Below are positions 52,418-61,556 of a stretch of DNA of 64,000 nt, one piece after another. Within the stretch, counting starts at the first letter, position 1. Each line of letters begins with the position of its first letter. The notes beneath the pieces are model-generated. The model saw only the letters and a program-made list of their open reading frames with translations, had not been told where the DNA came from and searched no databases. The stretch lies in contig CAZKXU010000001.1 in NCBI GenBank assembly GCA_964556665.1, positions 71,682-135,681 on the forward strand, written 5' to 3'. The DNA is from CAZKXU01 sp964556665 (GTDB taxonomy: Bacteria; Bdellovibrionota_C; UBA2361; CAZKXU01). The position numbers were made by a program, and so were the translations under genes.

Positions 52418-52493
52418 ACTGGGACCGCGGGTTTCCAGCCCGCAAACGAATTATCTGGCATTTCGTTGCGGGCTGGAAGCCCGCGGTCCAAGT
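52418..52493. repeat. Family 1 inverted repeat
   Basis: 76 bp with actgggaccgcgggtt at the left and gcccgcggtccaagt at the right end, with inner cgaaatgcc arms. It lies between the 5' end of the phosphatase gene and the 3' end of the RuvC-like gene. Confidence 0.8.
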
Positions 52494-52526
52494 AAGTCGA
52501 AAAGACTTATGTGACAGAGTAATAAT

Positions 52527-53156
52527 TTATACAGAAAAGCGCAGCCCTACTTTTCGTGCTTGCCGATTGCGCTGTCCTCCGAACACCTCTTCTAGAGGGG
52601 CCTCGCTTAGTTTAGCAGTATGTATCCAGCTAAGCGCAAGATCTCCAACCAGGATAGCATCGACAATATCCTGATTTCTCTTCAGGTTCACCATGGCAGT
52701 GTCAAAACCAAGACGCCGCAAGCACGGTTCATGCAATGCTAATGCAGTACGAGCTGCGATCTCTTTGACTATTGGCCTCCCTAGCTGTTTTCCTTTGAGT
52801 CCCATTACTTCGTACTGAACTGAGCGCGGATTTACCCGCCCTGGTACAACAGCCGAAAATGTTCTAGCTATCGCTTCAAATATACTACGAACCCGCTCTA
52901 CTCTGATAGCTGCCCGCGGATCTCGCATAGTTGTTTCCCCTTCACAGATAAGAACATCGTTTTCCGAAAGGTTGAGCTGATCGAAAACCTTTGATATCTT
53001 AAGCTGTAAATCTGCGAGTCGTACAGGTAGGGGCGTAGGATGTGGAATTGAATGAATCTTCCCTATTGCAGTGAGAGTTCTGTTTTTAATATCGAAACAG
53101 GCCCAGCCTGAGCAGGTCAGGCTTGGATCAATGGCTAGTAAGCGGCTTAAATCCAT
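52527..53156 (-). CDS. RuvC-like (RNase H-fold) nuclease
   Basis: 209 residues. The RNase-H/RuvC acidic residues are visible: LLAIDPSLTCSGWACFD (first Asp), VLICEGETT (Glu) and NQDIVDAILVGDLALSW (two Asp). RuvC cuts Holliday junctions, but this protein is longer than RuvC (about 170), has a different middle and no ruvA/ruvB neighbours, so it may be a paralogue. It ends in a basic tail, GGQRNRQARKVG. Confidence 0.75.
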   Translation of the reverse strand: MDLSRLLAIDPSLTCSGWACFDIKNRTLTAIGKIHSIPHPTPLPVRLADLQLKISKVFDQLNLSENDVLICEGETTMRDPRAAIRVERVRSIFEAIARTFSAVVPGRVNPRSVQYEVMGLKGKQLGRPIVKEIAARTALALHEPCLRRLGFDTAMVNLKRNQDIVDAILVGDLALSWIHTAKLSEAPLEEVFGGQRNRQARKVGLRFSV

Positions 53157-53207
53157 GCTTTATTATAGTACGTTGTTATTGGTTTATGGCAATTACTTAG
53201 TTGTATT

Positions 53208-54155
53208 ATGGATCAGGAATTAATAGGAAATCTATATAGAGATATGCTGCGCATCCGTCGCTTTGAAGAGGAGGCTGCACGTCTATATACAGAGCGAAAG
53301 ATAGGTGGATTTTTACACCTATATATAGGACAGGAGGCTGTTGCCGTAGGTGCTTTGTCGGTCTTAGAAAAACAGGATTATGTCATGACCGCGTATCGCT
53401 GCCATGGGCATTATTTGGCGCGTGGCGGTAACTGTAGAGCTGGCATGGCAGAGCTACTTGGCAAGGAGGCGGGCTGTGCAAAAGGACGAGGGGGCTCTAT
53501 GCACTTCTTTGATGCCACACTTAACTTTATGGGTGGATGGGGCATTATTGGTGCTCAGATACCGGTAGCTGCTGGTTTAGCCTTTGCTTCAAAATATAAA
53601 GGGGAGAATAGTGTCGCTATCTGTTTCCTAGGGGATGGAGCAGTAAACATAGGTGCTTTTCATGAGGGCTTAAGTCTGGCTTCTCTTTGGAGATTGCCGG
53701 TTATATATGTTATAGAAAATAATTACTTTGCTATGGGCACGCCCTTGACCAAGACCTCCGCAACGGAGGATCTTTCAATACGCGCTCTTGGTTATCCGAT
53801 GGCACGTGATTCAGTAGATGGACATGATGTTTTCGCAGTGCGTGCTACTATTCATGCTGCAGTAAAGCGAGCTCGTGAGCAGGGGCTTCCTACATTAGTA
53901 GAAGCAAAAACATATAGATATAGAGGCCACTCCATGGCAGATCCAGGAACTTATCGTACCAAAGATGAGGTTGAATCTTGGAAGGCTCGTGATCCGATCA
54001 AGGTTTTAGGTGAAAAGATGGAGATGCTAGGAATGAAGGAATCTCTTAATCGGATTATTCAGGAAATCGAGGCTGAAATCCAAGATGCCCTTAAATTTGC
54101 TGAAGAAGCTCCATTTCCTGACGTATCGACAGCAGCTGATTATGTTTACGTATAG
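53208..54155 (+). CDS. pdhA: Pyruvate dehydrogenase E1 alpha subunit
   Basis: 315 residues. With PdhB it decarboxylates pyruvate using thiamine diphosphate. Motifs: ARLYTERKIGGFLHLYIGQE, GRGGSMHFF, the ThDP motif from FLGDGAVNIGAFHEGL to VIENNYFAMGT, and phosphorylation-loop-like YRYRGHSMADPGTYR. It is short, like the alpha subunits in alpha/beta-type E1. pdhB follows after 24 bases. No E2 or E3 gene is in the window. Confidence 0.93.
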   Translation: MDQELIGNLYRDMLRIRRFEEEAARLYTERKIGGFLHLYIGQEAVAVGALSVLEKQDYVMTAYRCHGHYLARGGNCRAGMAELLGKEAGCAKGRGGSMHFFDATLNFMGGWGIIGAQIPVAAGLAFASKYKGENSVAICFLGDGAVNIGAFHEGLSLASLWRLPVIYVIENNYFAMGTPLTKTSATEDLSIRALGYPMARDSVDGHDVFAVRATIHAAVKRAREQGLPTLVEAKTYRYRGHSMADPGTYRTKDEVESWKARDPIKVLGEKMEMLGMKESLNRIIQEIEAEIQDALKFAEEAPFPDVSTAADYVYV

Positions 54156-54179
54156 AATAAAGATTTTCTAGTTTATACC

Positions 54180-55163
54180 ATGAAAGAAATTGCAATAAGA
54201 GATGCGCTGAAGGAAGCGATGACCGAAGAGATGGAGCGTGATCCGCGGGTCTTTCTTGTCGGGGAAGAGGTTGGAGCATATAACGGTGCTTATAAATGTT
54301 CGCGCGGCATGCTGGAAAAATTCGGCCCGCAGCGGGTGATCGACGCCCCTATTGCTGAGGGTGGTTTTAGCGGTGTAGGAATCGGAGCAGCTATGGCAGG
54401 GCTTCGACCAATCGTAGAGTTTATGACCTTTAATTTTTCGCTGGTAGCGATTGATCAGATACTAAATACTGCGGCCAAGGCACGTCTGATGTCAGGCGGA
54501 CAGTTTACACTTCCAATAGTTTTTCGTGGAGCAGGTGGAGCAGCCTTCCAATTAGGAGCGCAGCACGCCAACTCATTTGAGAGCTTTTATGCTTATACTC
54601 CAGGCTTAATCGTTCTAGCTCCTGCTACTCCATATGATATGAAGGGGCTCCTCAAGAGTGCTATTCGCGATGATAATCCGGTGGTCTTCTTTGAGTCCGA
54701 GCTTACCTATGGCTTAAAAGGTGAAATTCCAGATGAGGAATATCTAGTACCGATCGGTAAGGCTGATATAAAAAGGGCAGGCAGCGATATTACACTCATT
54801 ACCTGGTCAAAAAATCTGTTTTTAACATTACAGGTCGCAGAGGAGCTGGCGAAGGAGGGAGTCTCTGCGGAGGTCATAGACCTGCGCTCGCTTAGACCGC
54901 TCGACGAGCAAGCAATTTTTACTTCAGTCTCCAAGACGCATAGAGTGCTTATCATACAGGAGCAACACCAGGTCGCAAGTTATGGTGCTTACCTGAGCCA
55001 TTTAATCGCAACTCAGATTTTTGACGAATTAGACGCTCCGGTTGGCTTGGTATCATCCTTGGAGATTCCAATGCCGTATTCCAAGCCCCTAGAAGCTGTG
55101 ATACTGCCATCGAAGGAGCGTTGTTTGGAAGAGGCGAGGAGAGTGCTGCAAGGATGCCGGTAA
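54180..55163 (+). CDS. pdhB: Pyruvate dehydrogenase E1 beta subunit
   Basis: 327 residues, standard. Motifs IRDALKEAMTEEMERDPRVF, GEEVGAYNGAYKCSRGM, DAPIAEGGFSGVGIGAAMAG and the C-terminal HRVLIIQEQHQVASYGAYLS. The beta subunit completes the ThDP site with PdhA. Its end overlaps the next gene by about ten bases, so the unit is pdhA-pdhB-gamma carbonic anhydrase. Confidence 0.94.
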   Translation: MKEIAIRDALKEAMTEEMERDPRVFLVGEEVGAYNGAYKCSRGMLEKFGPQRVIDAPIAEGGFSGVGIGAAMAGLRPIVEFMTFNFSLVAIDQILNTAAKARLMSGGQFTLPIVFRGAGGAAFQLGAQHANSFESFYAYTPGLIVLAPATPYDMKGLLKSAIRDDNPVVFFESELTYGLKGEIPDEEYLVPIGKADIKRAGSDITLITWSKNLFLTLQVAEELAKEGVSAEVIDLRSLRPLDEQAIFTSVSKTHRVLIIQEQHQVASYGAYLSHLIATQIFDELDAPVGLVSSLEIPMPYSKPLEAVILPSKERCLEEARRVLQGCR

Positions 55164-55669
55164 TTTCATATCAAGGCTTACAGCCTGAAGTACATAGTGA
55201 TGTATTTATTGCACCAAGTGCTTGGATCATAGGAAAAGTTACGATAGCCGAGCGTGTCTCAATTTTTTTCGGTGCAACTCTGCGTGGAGATATCCAGCGC
55301 ATAGTTGTAGCAGCAGGCACTAATATACAGGAAAATGTAGTTTTGCATACTTCACGCGGTCTTCAGGATTGTGTTGTGGGTCCAGAGGTTACGATCGGCC
55401 ATGGTGCAATAATCCATGGCGCAGCCTTAGCCGGACACTCTATTATCGGCATGCAGGCGACTATTTTAGATGGCGCAAATGTCGGCCAGTACTGCATCAT
55501 TGGTGCAAATAGTTTGGTAACGATGAATACTAAAATCCCGGATGGGCACCTTGCTTTTGGTAATCCAGCCAAGGTGGTTCGAGAGTTAACAGAGGTAGAA
55601 CGAAAGGAAATAGATCGATCGGCAGAGCATTATTATGAGCTCGGACGGAATTATCGATCGGTCATTTAA
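55154..55669 (+). CDS. Gamma carbonic anhydrase-family hexapeptide protein
   Basis: 171 residues from the ATG at 55154, which overlaps the pdhB stop; a start 33 bases up would need 11 odd residues. Left-handed beta-helix with hexapeptide repeats (IGKVTIAERVSIFFGATLRG, NIQENVVLH, VTIGHGAIIHGAALAG). The zinc His residues are in VLHTS, IGHGAIIHG. The family includes carbonic anhydrases and YrdA-type proteins. Being joined to pdhAB may link CO2 release to hydration, an inference. Confidence 0.85.
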   Translation: MPVISYQGLQPEVHSDVFIAPSAWIIGKVTIAERVSIFFGATLRGDIQRIVVAAGTNIQENVVLHTSRGLQDCVVGPEVTIGHGAIIHGAALAGHSIIGMQATILDGANVGQYCIIGANSLVTMNTKIPDGHLAFGNPAKVVRELTEVERKEIDRSAEHYYELGRNYRSVI

Positions 55670-55708
55670 GTTGTTTTACCACAGGGGCAGCGGTCTCAAA
55701 AAAATCAT

Positions 55709-56509
55709 ATGCCTGAACTTCCCGAAGTAGAAACAGTAGCACGGCGATTAGCCCCTGCATTAGTAGGTAAGCGCATCGAGTGCGTAAAGATCGGTTGGCC
55801 ACGCATAGTGGATCGCCCAACTACAAAGATATTTATATCTAACTTGATTGGTAAGAGAATCCTCTCTGTCTCTAGGCGCGGGAAGTACATATTAATAAAA
55901 CTTGCGCCGCATGGATATTTAATGGTGCATCTTCGTATGAGCGGAGATCTGTTAGTAGAGCCGCATAGTAAGCCGCCTACTAAGCATATGCATGCTGTAT
56001 TTAGTTTAGATGGAGGCAGCGAGCTTCGTTTCGATGACACAAGAAAGTTTGGTAGGTTATATTATGTTCTTGAGACAGCAGAGGTTCTTAGCAAGCTCGG
56101 ACCAGAGCCGATTGATACAGAACTTACATTTGAAATGTTTTATCAGTCACTCAAGCAGCGCCGAGGTGCCATAAAAACATTATTGTTAAATCAGAATTTT
56201 CTTGCTGGCATAGGTAATATATATGCAGTTGAGTCCCTTTGGCGTGCAAAGATTCATCCTTGTAAGTCTGCAGATAAAATTTCAAAAAAATCTGCGATGC
56301 TTCTCTGGAGATCTATAGGTGATATACTAAATGAAGCGATCGCTCACAGCGGGACCGACATTGGTGATGGAGTTTGGAAAGCAGGGCAGTATCGAACTAG
56401 GGTGTACGGCCAGGAGGGGAGAGCCTGCTCCCGCTGCAGAACAAAAATAAAAAAAATGGTCCTAAGTCAGCGAGGCACTGAATACTGCAGCAGATGTCAG
56501 AAGCGTTGA
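55709..56509 (+). CDS. mutM: Formamidopyrimidine-DNA glycosylase
   Basis: 266 residues. It removes oxidised purines such as 8-oxoguanine. The catalytic N-terminal proline and glutamate are in PELPEVETVARRL. Further marks are YLMVHLRMSGDL, NQNFLAGIGNIYAVESLW (helix-two-turn-helix) and a C-terminal zinc finger CSRCRTKIKK...YCSRCQ. Convergent with the citrate synthase gene, four bases apart. Confidence 0.96.
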   Translation: MPELPEVETVARRLAPALVGKRIECVKIGWPRIVDRPTTKIFISNLIGKRILSVSRRGKYILIKLAPHGYLMVHLRMSGDLLVEPHSKPPTKHMHAVFSLDGGSELRFDDTRKFGRLYYVLETAEVLSKLGPEPIDTELTFEMFYQSLKQRRGAIKTLLLNQNFLAGIGNIYAVESLWRAKIHPCKSADKISKKSAMLLWRSIGDILNEAIAHSGTDIGDGVWKAGQYRTRVYGQEGRACSRCRTKIKKMVLSQRGTEYCSRCQKR

Positions 56510-56513
56510 AGCT

Positions 56514-57800
56514 CTATCTCTTTCCGATCGGAATATAGTCGTATGCAGTTGGGCCGGTATAAATCTGACGCGGACGCCCGATCTTAAGCTTCGTATCTTC
56601 AACACACTCTTTGGCTTGCGCCAGCCAGCCTGGCAATCGCCCGAGTGCGAACATGACCGTAAAGAAATTAACCGGAATACCCATGGCTTTATAAATAATG
56701 CCGCTATAGAAATCTACGTTAGGGTATAGTTTTCTCTCTACAAAGTAAGAATCTTTAAGGGCTGCCTCCTCAAGCTCTTTAGCAATGTCCAATAAAGGAT
56801 CTGATACCTTCATTTTGCTAAGCAGCTTGTCTGCTGCAACTTTGATGATCTTTGCACGCGGATCGAAGTTTTTATAAACGCGGTGACCAAAGCCCATCAG
56901 CCTAAAGCTGCTATTCTTATCTTTGGCAAGCTCTACGAATTTCTTGACGTTGCCCCCGTCTGCACGGATCTGTTCAAGCATTTCGACAACCTCTTGGTTG
57001 GCGCCGCCATGACGCGGGCCCCACAAAGCACAGATACCGGCGGTTATGCTTGCATACAGATTTGCAAGGCTGCTGCGTACGATGCGTACAGTAGAAGTCG
57101 AGCAGTTCTGTTCATGATCAGCATGTAGGATGAACAATAGATCTAAGGCCTTAACGAAATCCGGATCTACATGATACTCTTCAGCTGGTAAAGAGAACAT
57201 CATGTATAGAAAATTTTCGCAGTAGCTACGCTTGTTGTCTGGATATACATACGGCTGCCCAACTGATTTTTTATAAGCCATAGCAGCGATAGTTGGTAGT
57301 TTTGCTAAAAGCCTAATAGTTGTTAGGTAGTCATGCTCGTCGTCCCGTACGTTTGATTCGTTCTGATAGTAGCTCGACAATGCGCAGACGAGTGATGCAA
57401 TCATCGCCATCGGATGCGCGGTGCGAAGGAATCCGTTAAAGTATTCCTTCACATCCTCTTGCAACATGGTGTGGTATCTAATATCGCTGACGAATGTATC
57501 TAGCTCACCTTGGGTCGGCAGCTTTCCATTTAGGAGTAAGTAGGAGGTTTCCATGAAAGTGCTCTTCTCTGCCATCTGCTCAATCGGAACGCCGCGATAA
57601 CGCAGTATCCCTTTGTCTCCGTCAATGAATGTAATAGCGCTAGTACATGCGCCGGTGTTCATGTAACCTGGGTCAAGGGTGATGTATCCACTCTGTGCTC
57701 GTAAATTCTGACAATCTATAGATCGTTCTCCTTCGCTACCTGTTAAGATAGGAACTTCAACTTCTTTCTCTGGCAGTATAATTTTTGCTTTCTGACTCAT
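56514..57800 (-). CDS. gltA: Citrate synthase (type II, GltA)
   Basis: 428 residues, the length of hexameric bacterial enzymes. Joins acetyl-CoA with oxaloacetate. Catalytic His is in FILHADHEQNCSTSTVRIV, the second His is in GFGHRVYKNFDPR and the Asp is in NVDFYSGIIY. The N-terminal DPGYMNTGACTSAITFIDGD region matches the GltA type. Upstream DNA (57801-58055) holds no clear gene. Confidence 0.96.
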   Translation of the reverse strand: MSQKAKIILPEKEVEVPILTGSEGERSIDCQNLRAQSGYITLDPGYMNTGACTSAITFIDGDKGILRYRGVPIEQMAEKSTFMETSYLLLNGKLPTQGELDTFVSDIRYHTMLQEDVKEYFNGFLRTAHPMAMIASLVCALSSYYQNESNVRDDEHDYLTTIRLLAKLPTIAAMAYKKSVGQPYVYPDNKRSYCENFLYMMFSLPAEEYHVDPDFVKALDLLFILHADHEQNCSTSTVRIVRSSLANLYASITAGICALWGPRHGGANQEVVEMLEQIRADGGNVKKFVELAKDKNSSFRLMGFGHRVYKNFDPRAKIIKVAADKLLSKMKVSDPLLDIAKELEEAALKDSYFVERKLYPNVDFYSGIIYKAMGIPVNFFTVMFALGRLPGWLAQAKECVEDTKLKIGRPRQIYTGPTAYDYIPIGKR

Positions 57801-58055
57801 GCTCTCTCCTGATGCGAAATGGCAGTATATATAAGAGGATCAAATACGGTAAATAGTTGCAAAATCAATGTATTATCTATTAGAATAACTATTCTAATGA
57901 GCTTAATTTGTCCAGCTCTAAAGGTAAAGAGGCTTAAGTCCTGTATCTGCGTTTAGGAAGAGGGGTAAGAGGATTGGGGTCTCTCCGATCTGGTAATTTT
58001 AGAATGCTGTTTGCGTTTCTTCTAGCGATAAAGTGTAATATACTACTAGGTCTAT

Positions 58056-58460
58056 ATGTCAAAAAGCGATGATAAGAGAAAGTCGATTTTAGAATCTAAT
58101 CAGGATGAGATCGGGATGAGCCGTATGAGTAGACTTCATAAAACTATACGCAAATTAAACCCACTTGGTTTTAGAGTTTTGGTTCGTATACAGCGTGACC
58201 CGGAAATGAGTGAAGGCGGACTATATCTTCCAGAAGGTGCTAAGCAGGCGATGCAGGATAGCCTGTTGGCGGAAGTTATTGAAGTTGCGAGTGCAGTAGA
58301 TGATCACAGTGATGAGGAGGCTAATGTGAGTGGTATTCCGCTAGGCGCCCTTGTACTGGTTCCTAAGCAATCCGGAGTAAGAGTGCCTTGGGATGATACT
58401 TTACGTATAGTAGATACCAAAGAGGTACTGGCGATAGTTCATGAGATGGAGATTACATAG
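58056..58460 (+). CDS. GroES-like (Cpn10-family) protein
   Basis: 134 residues. After a 35-residue charged N-terminal extension the Cpn10 pattern starts: LNPLGFRVLVRIQRDPEMSEG, LYLPEGAKQAMQDSLLAEVIE, LGALVLVPKQSGVRVPWD and TKEVLAIVHEME. No groEL gene is adjacent. The insert SAVDDHSDEEANVSG and the long N-terminus differ from standard GroES, so it may be a second, specialised co-chaperonin. Confidence 0.8.
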   Translation: MSKSDDKRKSILESNQDEIGMSRMSRLHKTIRKLNPLGFRVLVRIQRDPEMSEGGLYLPEGAKQAMQDSLLAEVIEVASAVDDHSDEEANVSGIPLGALVLVPKQSGVRVPWDDTLRIVDTKEVLAIVHEMEIT

Positions 58461-58623
58461 GCTCCAACTTCGAGGTTAATATTTAAGAACTCACTTTTTA
58501 ACGCCACCTAGCTAGCTTCACACGCTCAGTTCCTCTTTTAGAATTATTCAATAGAATACGCACCCGAAGCTTACTTAAATGTTTAATTTATGGCAAAATT
58601 CAGTAGGAGTATGAGTATATTTC

Positions 58624-59280
58624 ATGACAACAGCAGAGATTGCTAGCTCTACAACGGCACGAAAGACACAAAGAGCGCAGAGTGCGTTGCTGGACGCGCC
58701 TGTGCAGAGTGCTATAAATTTAGATACTGATGCTTTTGTTGCATGTGTAAGAGCTAAAGATCCTCACCAATTTTCGGTTATTATCAGCCGCTTGTCTTCA
58801 TATATTTATCCAATTTGTAAAAAATTGCTAAAAGATAAACATCATGCAGAGGATGCAGTTCAGGAAGTGCTGTTAAAGCTATGGAAAAAAGGTGATACAT
58901 ATGAGCCTACAAAATCAGCGCTAACCACATTTATTTGGCAAATTACAGTTAACCACTGTAGAGATATTTTACGCAGTCCAAATCGGGGAAGGGATAAAAT
59001 AGCTCCCCAAATGATTAACGATGCAAGAGGTATTGAGCCCATCGATTCTGAAAGATCGCCATTAGAGCAGCTCGCATTCAGAGAAAGAGCTAGGATTATT
59101 CGAGATACAATTAGTGCGTTAACTCCTGCTCAACAAGATGTAGTAAATTCGATACTTAATGGAGAGCCTGTAGGAAAGTATGCGAGAAGAACCGGGAAAC
59201 GACAGAATACTGTATCAGTTTGCTTCGGTCGTGCAAAGGACACGTTGCGGTTATTGCTCCCTAGTAGATTAGGGAACTAG
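58624..59280 (+). CDS. Sigma-70 family (ECF-like) sigma factor
   Basis: 218 residues. Region 2: IISRLSSYIYPICKKLLKD, HHAEDAVQEVLLKLWKKG and LTTFIWQITVNHCRDILRS. Region 4: ISALTPAQQDVVNSILNGE and RTGKRQNTVSVCFGRAKDTL. The N-terminal 45 residues are Ser/Thr/Ala-rich. The TAG stop is the left CTAG of the MITE copy, so the MITE insertion may have replaced the native C-terminus. Confidence 0.85.
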   Translation: MTTAEIASSTTARKTQRAQSALLDAPVQSAINLDTDAFVACVRAKDPHQFSVIISRLSSYIYPICKKLLKDKHHAEDAVQEVLLKLWKKGDTYEPTKSALTTFIWQITVNHCRDILRSPNRGRDKIAPQMINDARGIEPIDSERSPLEQLAFRERARIIRDTISALTPAQQDVVNSILNGEPVGKYARRTGKRQNTVSVCFGRAKDTLRLLLPSRLGN

Positions 59281-59462
59281 TGCTCCTCCAAATAAGTTTT
59301 TTCACGTCTAGCATCACATCGTTGCCCCACCTTGTCACGCTTCTCAGTCGGAAAATCCTCGCAATACTCCAGTATTGCTGCGGATTTCCTCCTTCCGAGG
59401 CGTGCCAATCTGGGGCAACGCTGCGCGCCATACGTGAAAAAACTTATTTGGCGAAGCACTAG
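59277..59462 (+). mobile_element. 178-bp palindromic MITE, copy 2
   Basis: The element 59281-59458 lies between CTAG at 59277-59280 and 59459-59462. It differs from copy 1 by about three bases, in the ctat/ccat position and the last two bases. The left CTAG includes the stop codon of the sigma factor gene. Confidence 0.9.
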
Positions 59463-59621
59463 GATGTCGGCACAATCAGTCTGTAACGATTGCCATCGCA
59501 GGATTCTTAGAGAGTAGTCCATCTGCCACAAATATTGAAAAGAGGGAAAATACATAGGCTACAACCTGCAAGGTCATGCCACAAATTTCATCTTGACATC
59601 TAAGTTCTACAGTCTGAACCT

Positions 59622-60653
59622 ATGTATATGGCTCGCCCAGTTGTTTCATTTGAGCAGAATCATGATCCGCGCCGTGAGGATAGTTCCTTTATCTCTGTAG
59701 TTGATGGTTATCTTCGCTACTACGCAGCAGGTGATTCTCATACGGCCAGAGCAAAACGGCTTGATCTAAAACATTTCGTTGATTTTCTAAGAGAGTATCG
59801 TGGCTACTCTAAGCCAGAAAAACTAAAAGTTCGCGATTGGGATTTCTCGGCGGTGCAGCGCTTTGTAGATGATTTACTCTCTAGCGGCGAGGCCCCTGCT
59901 ACTGTAGCAAGGAGGCTTGCTACGATTAAACATATGGGTCGTACTATCTCTGAAAAGATTCCCGGCTTTATAAATCCGGCACGGGAAGTAAAAGCGCCGA
60001 AAATTAAAGCATTAAAGCCCAAAGCTATTAGTCAGAGTGAGCTAAAGGCGATTCACACAAGAGCTGAAGAGCGGTATACAGAGAAGCATTCTTTCGGGCG
60101 GCTTAGAAACCAGACAATTTTTGACTTTCTGATTGATACAGGGCTGCGTGCCGAGGAGGTTAGATTGTTAAAGATGGCTCAGCTTGATGAGAAGCTTGAA
60201 TGGATAAAAAATGTGAAAACCAAGGGGCGGCGGTTCAGGAATGTTTATATTACCACTAAGATGCGGCCTGCCTTGCGCACTTACCTAAAAGCGCGCGAGT
60301 TTGAGCTAGCGCGCTTTTATCCTAAGCTTACGAAAGCACAGGACCGAGTACTTCCTCTCTTTATCAGTAATTACGGAGCCAAGGCCGACAAGCCTGATAG
60401 TTTCTTACTTGGCGCTAAGACATTATGGCGTGCCATTCATGAGCTTTCTGCCGAAACATCTTTGCATCCTCATCTGCTGCGACACTCCTATGCTCTGGAT
60501 CTCTTAAATCATTCAAATGATGTCAGACTTGTTGCTCAGGCATTAGGACATAGTGATGTGCGTACGACAATGCGCTATACCGAGCGGATTGAGGAGGAGG
60601 TGGCAGAGGCTCTGGAGGGAAGTCGGCGCAAAAAACAAAAGGATGTGCGGTAA
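59622..60653 (+). CDS. Tyrosine recombinase (XerC/XerD-like)
   Basis: 343 residues. N-terminal SAM-like core-binding domain (SFISVVDGYLRYYAAGDSHT, TVARRLATIKHMGRTI). Catalytic domain with Arg in DTGLRAEEVRLLKM, Lys in VKTKGRRFRNVYI, HxxR in HPHLLRHSYALDLL, His in LGHSDVRTTM and Tyr in RYTERI. All active residues are present. It could be a housekeeping Xer or an element integrase; no element boundaries were found. 159 bases upstream of it (59463-59621) show nothing else. Confidence 0.9.
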   Translation: MYMARPVVSFEQNHDPRREDSSFISVVDGYLRYYAAGDSHTARAKRLDLKHFVDFLREYRGYSKPEKLKVRDWDFSAVQRFVDDLLSSGEAPATVARRLATIKHMGRTISEKIPGFINPAREVKAPKIKALKPKAISQSELKAIHTRAEERYTEKHSFGRLRNQTIFDFLIDTGLRAEEVRLLKMAQLDEKLEWIKNVKTKGRRFRNVYITTKMRPALRTYLKAREFELARFYPKLTKAQDRVLPLFISNYGAKADKPDSFLLGAKTLWRAIHELSAETSLHPHLLRHSYALDLLNHSNDVRLVAQALGHSDVRTTMRYTERIEEEVAEALEGSRRKKQKDVR

Positions 60654-60658
60654 AAGAG

Positions 60659-60735
60659 ACTGGGACCGCGGGCATCCTGCCCGCATACGAGTTTGCATCA
60701 AATTCGTTTGCGGGCTGGAAGCCCGCAGTCCCAGT
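60659..60735. repeat. Family 1 inverted repeat
   Basis: 77 bp with actgggaccgcgggca at the left and gcccgcagtcccagt at the right end, with inner gaatttg-type arms. It lies six bases after the recombinase stop, a likely terminator position. Confidence 0.85.
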
Positions 60736-60795
60736 AGAGTAAGGTTTTTAAAGCTGCTTCGGAAGTTAATATTGATATAGAATATGTGGAGGAAG

Positions 60796-61542
60796 TTAAG
60801 CAGCTTCTGCCAGAATGAAATTTGTATTTCTGGCGGCGATATCAAGCTCTGTAAAATATGCTCTGAAGTCAGCAGCGATTTCTTTTACTAAATGTTCTAG
60901 ATTGGAGATCCTTGAGGTGTCCTTTGATAATAGCCTTCCGCTTATTTCTAAAATCATTGGGTAGTGACTCTCCTGTATGTCAAATTCGGCATGCCGTTTC
61001 GCACCTGCAATATGGCTTGGAGAGAGAAAGGCCTCTGCTTTATTAACTGCACGCGCCGAGAATCGATCTGCATTCCACTCAACGAAGAGAGAATATGCTA
61101 CAGCAGGAAGTGAGCCCATCTCTTCGATCTTTTTTTCAATATTGCTTACCATTTTAGTAGTGGAGGTAAAGGGTCCGATCTCTCTGACTTGATCTGCAGT
61201 AATTCCATGTTGCGCTAAGTCATCTAAAAACATGGTGTCGTGATCTAGCTCTTCAGCAATGTAAGTCGCCCATGGACGTGCCGCATCATAATCTTCATTA
61301 AGCATGTGAACTAGCGATAATGCATCGGTTCGAGCTGTGAGCCATATGCGCCATATCGCCTCAATTCGATGACGCACATAATAATTTATATCAAGTGGTG
61401 ATTCGTCAGTCAGATGACTAGCTCTTGGTACTTCAGAGAGAAAACGCTTCCCTTCAGTAATCATAATGCTATCTATCCAACTTGCTAGCTCAGTAATGCT
61501 ACTGGAGGTGTGCTGCTCTAGACTGCTTCCCGTAACTGCCAT
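60796..61542 (-). CDS. Haem-oxygenase-like diiron enzyme (HDO type)
   Basis: 248 residues, all helical. The metal pattern of haem-oxygenase-like diiron oxidases is visible: E97-x3-H101 in AEELDHD, E155 in FVEWNAD, and H184-x3-D188-x4-H193 in HAEFDIQESH. Members of this group do N-oxidation, decarboxylation or peptide side-chain changes, and some resemble TenA/PqqC. A 55-codon gene lies just upstream on the same strand. Substrate unknown. AGGA eight bases before the ATG supports the start. Confidence 0.7.
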   Translation of the reverse strand: MAVTGSSLEQHTSSSITELASWIDSIMITEGKRFLSEVPRASHLTDESPLDINYYVRHRIEAIWRIWLTARTDALSLVHMLNEDYDAARPWATYIAEELDHDTMFLDDLAQHGITADQVREIGPFTSTTKMVSNIEKKIEEMGSLPAVAYSLFVEWNADRFSARAVNKAEAFLSPSHIAGAKRHAEFDIQESHYPMILEISGRLLSKDTSRISNLEHLVKEIAADFRAYFTELDIAARNTNFILAEAA

Positions 61543-61556
61543 GATGTAATCCTAAC

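Noticed and set aside
59622..60653. Integrative element driven by the tyrosine recombinase
   Set aside because: No tRNA, no direct att repeats and no other phage or ICE genes flank it.
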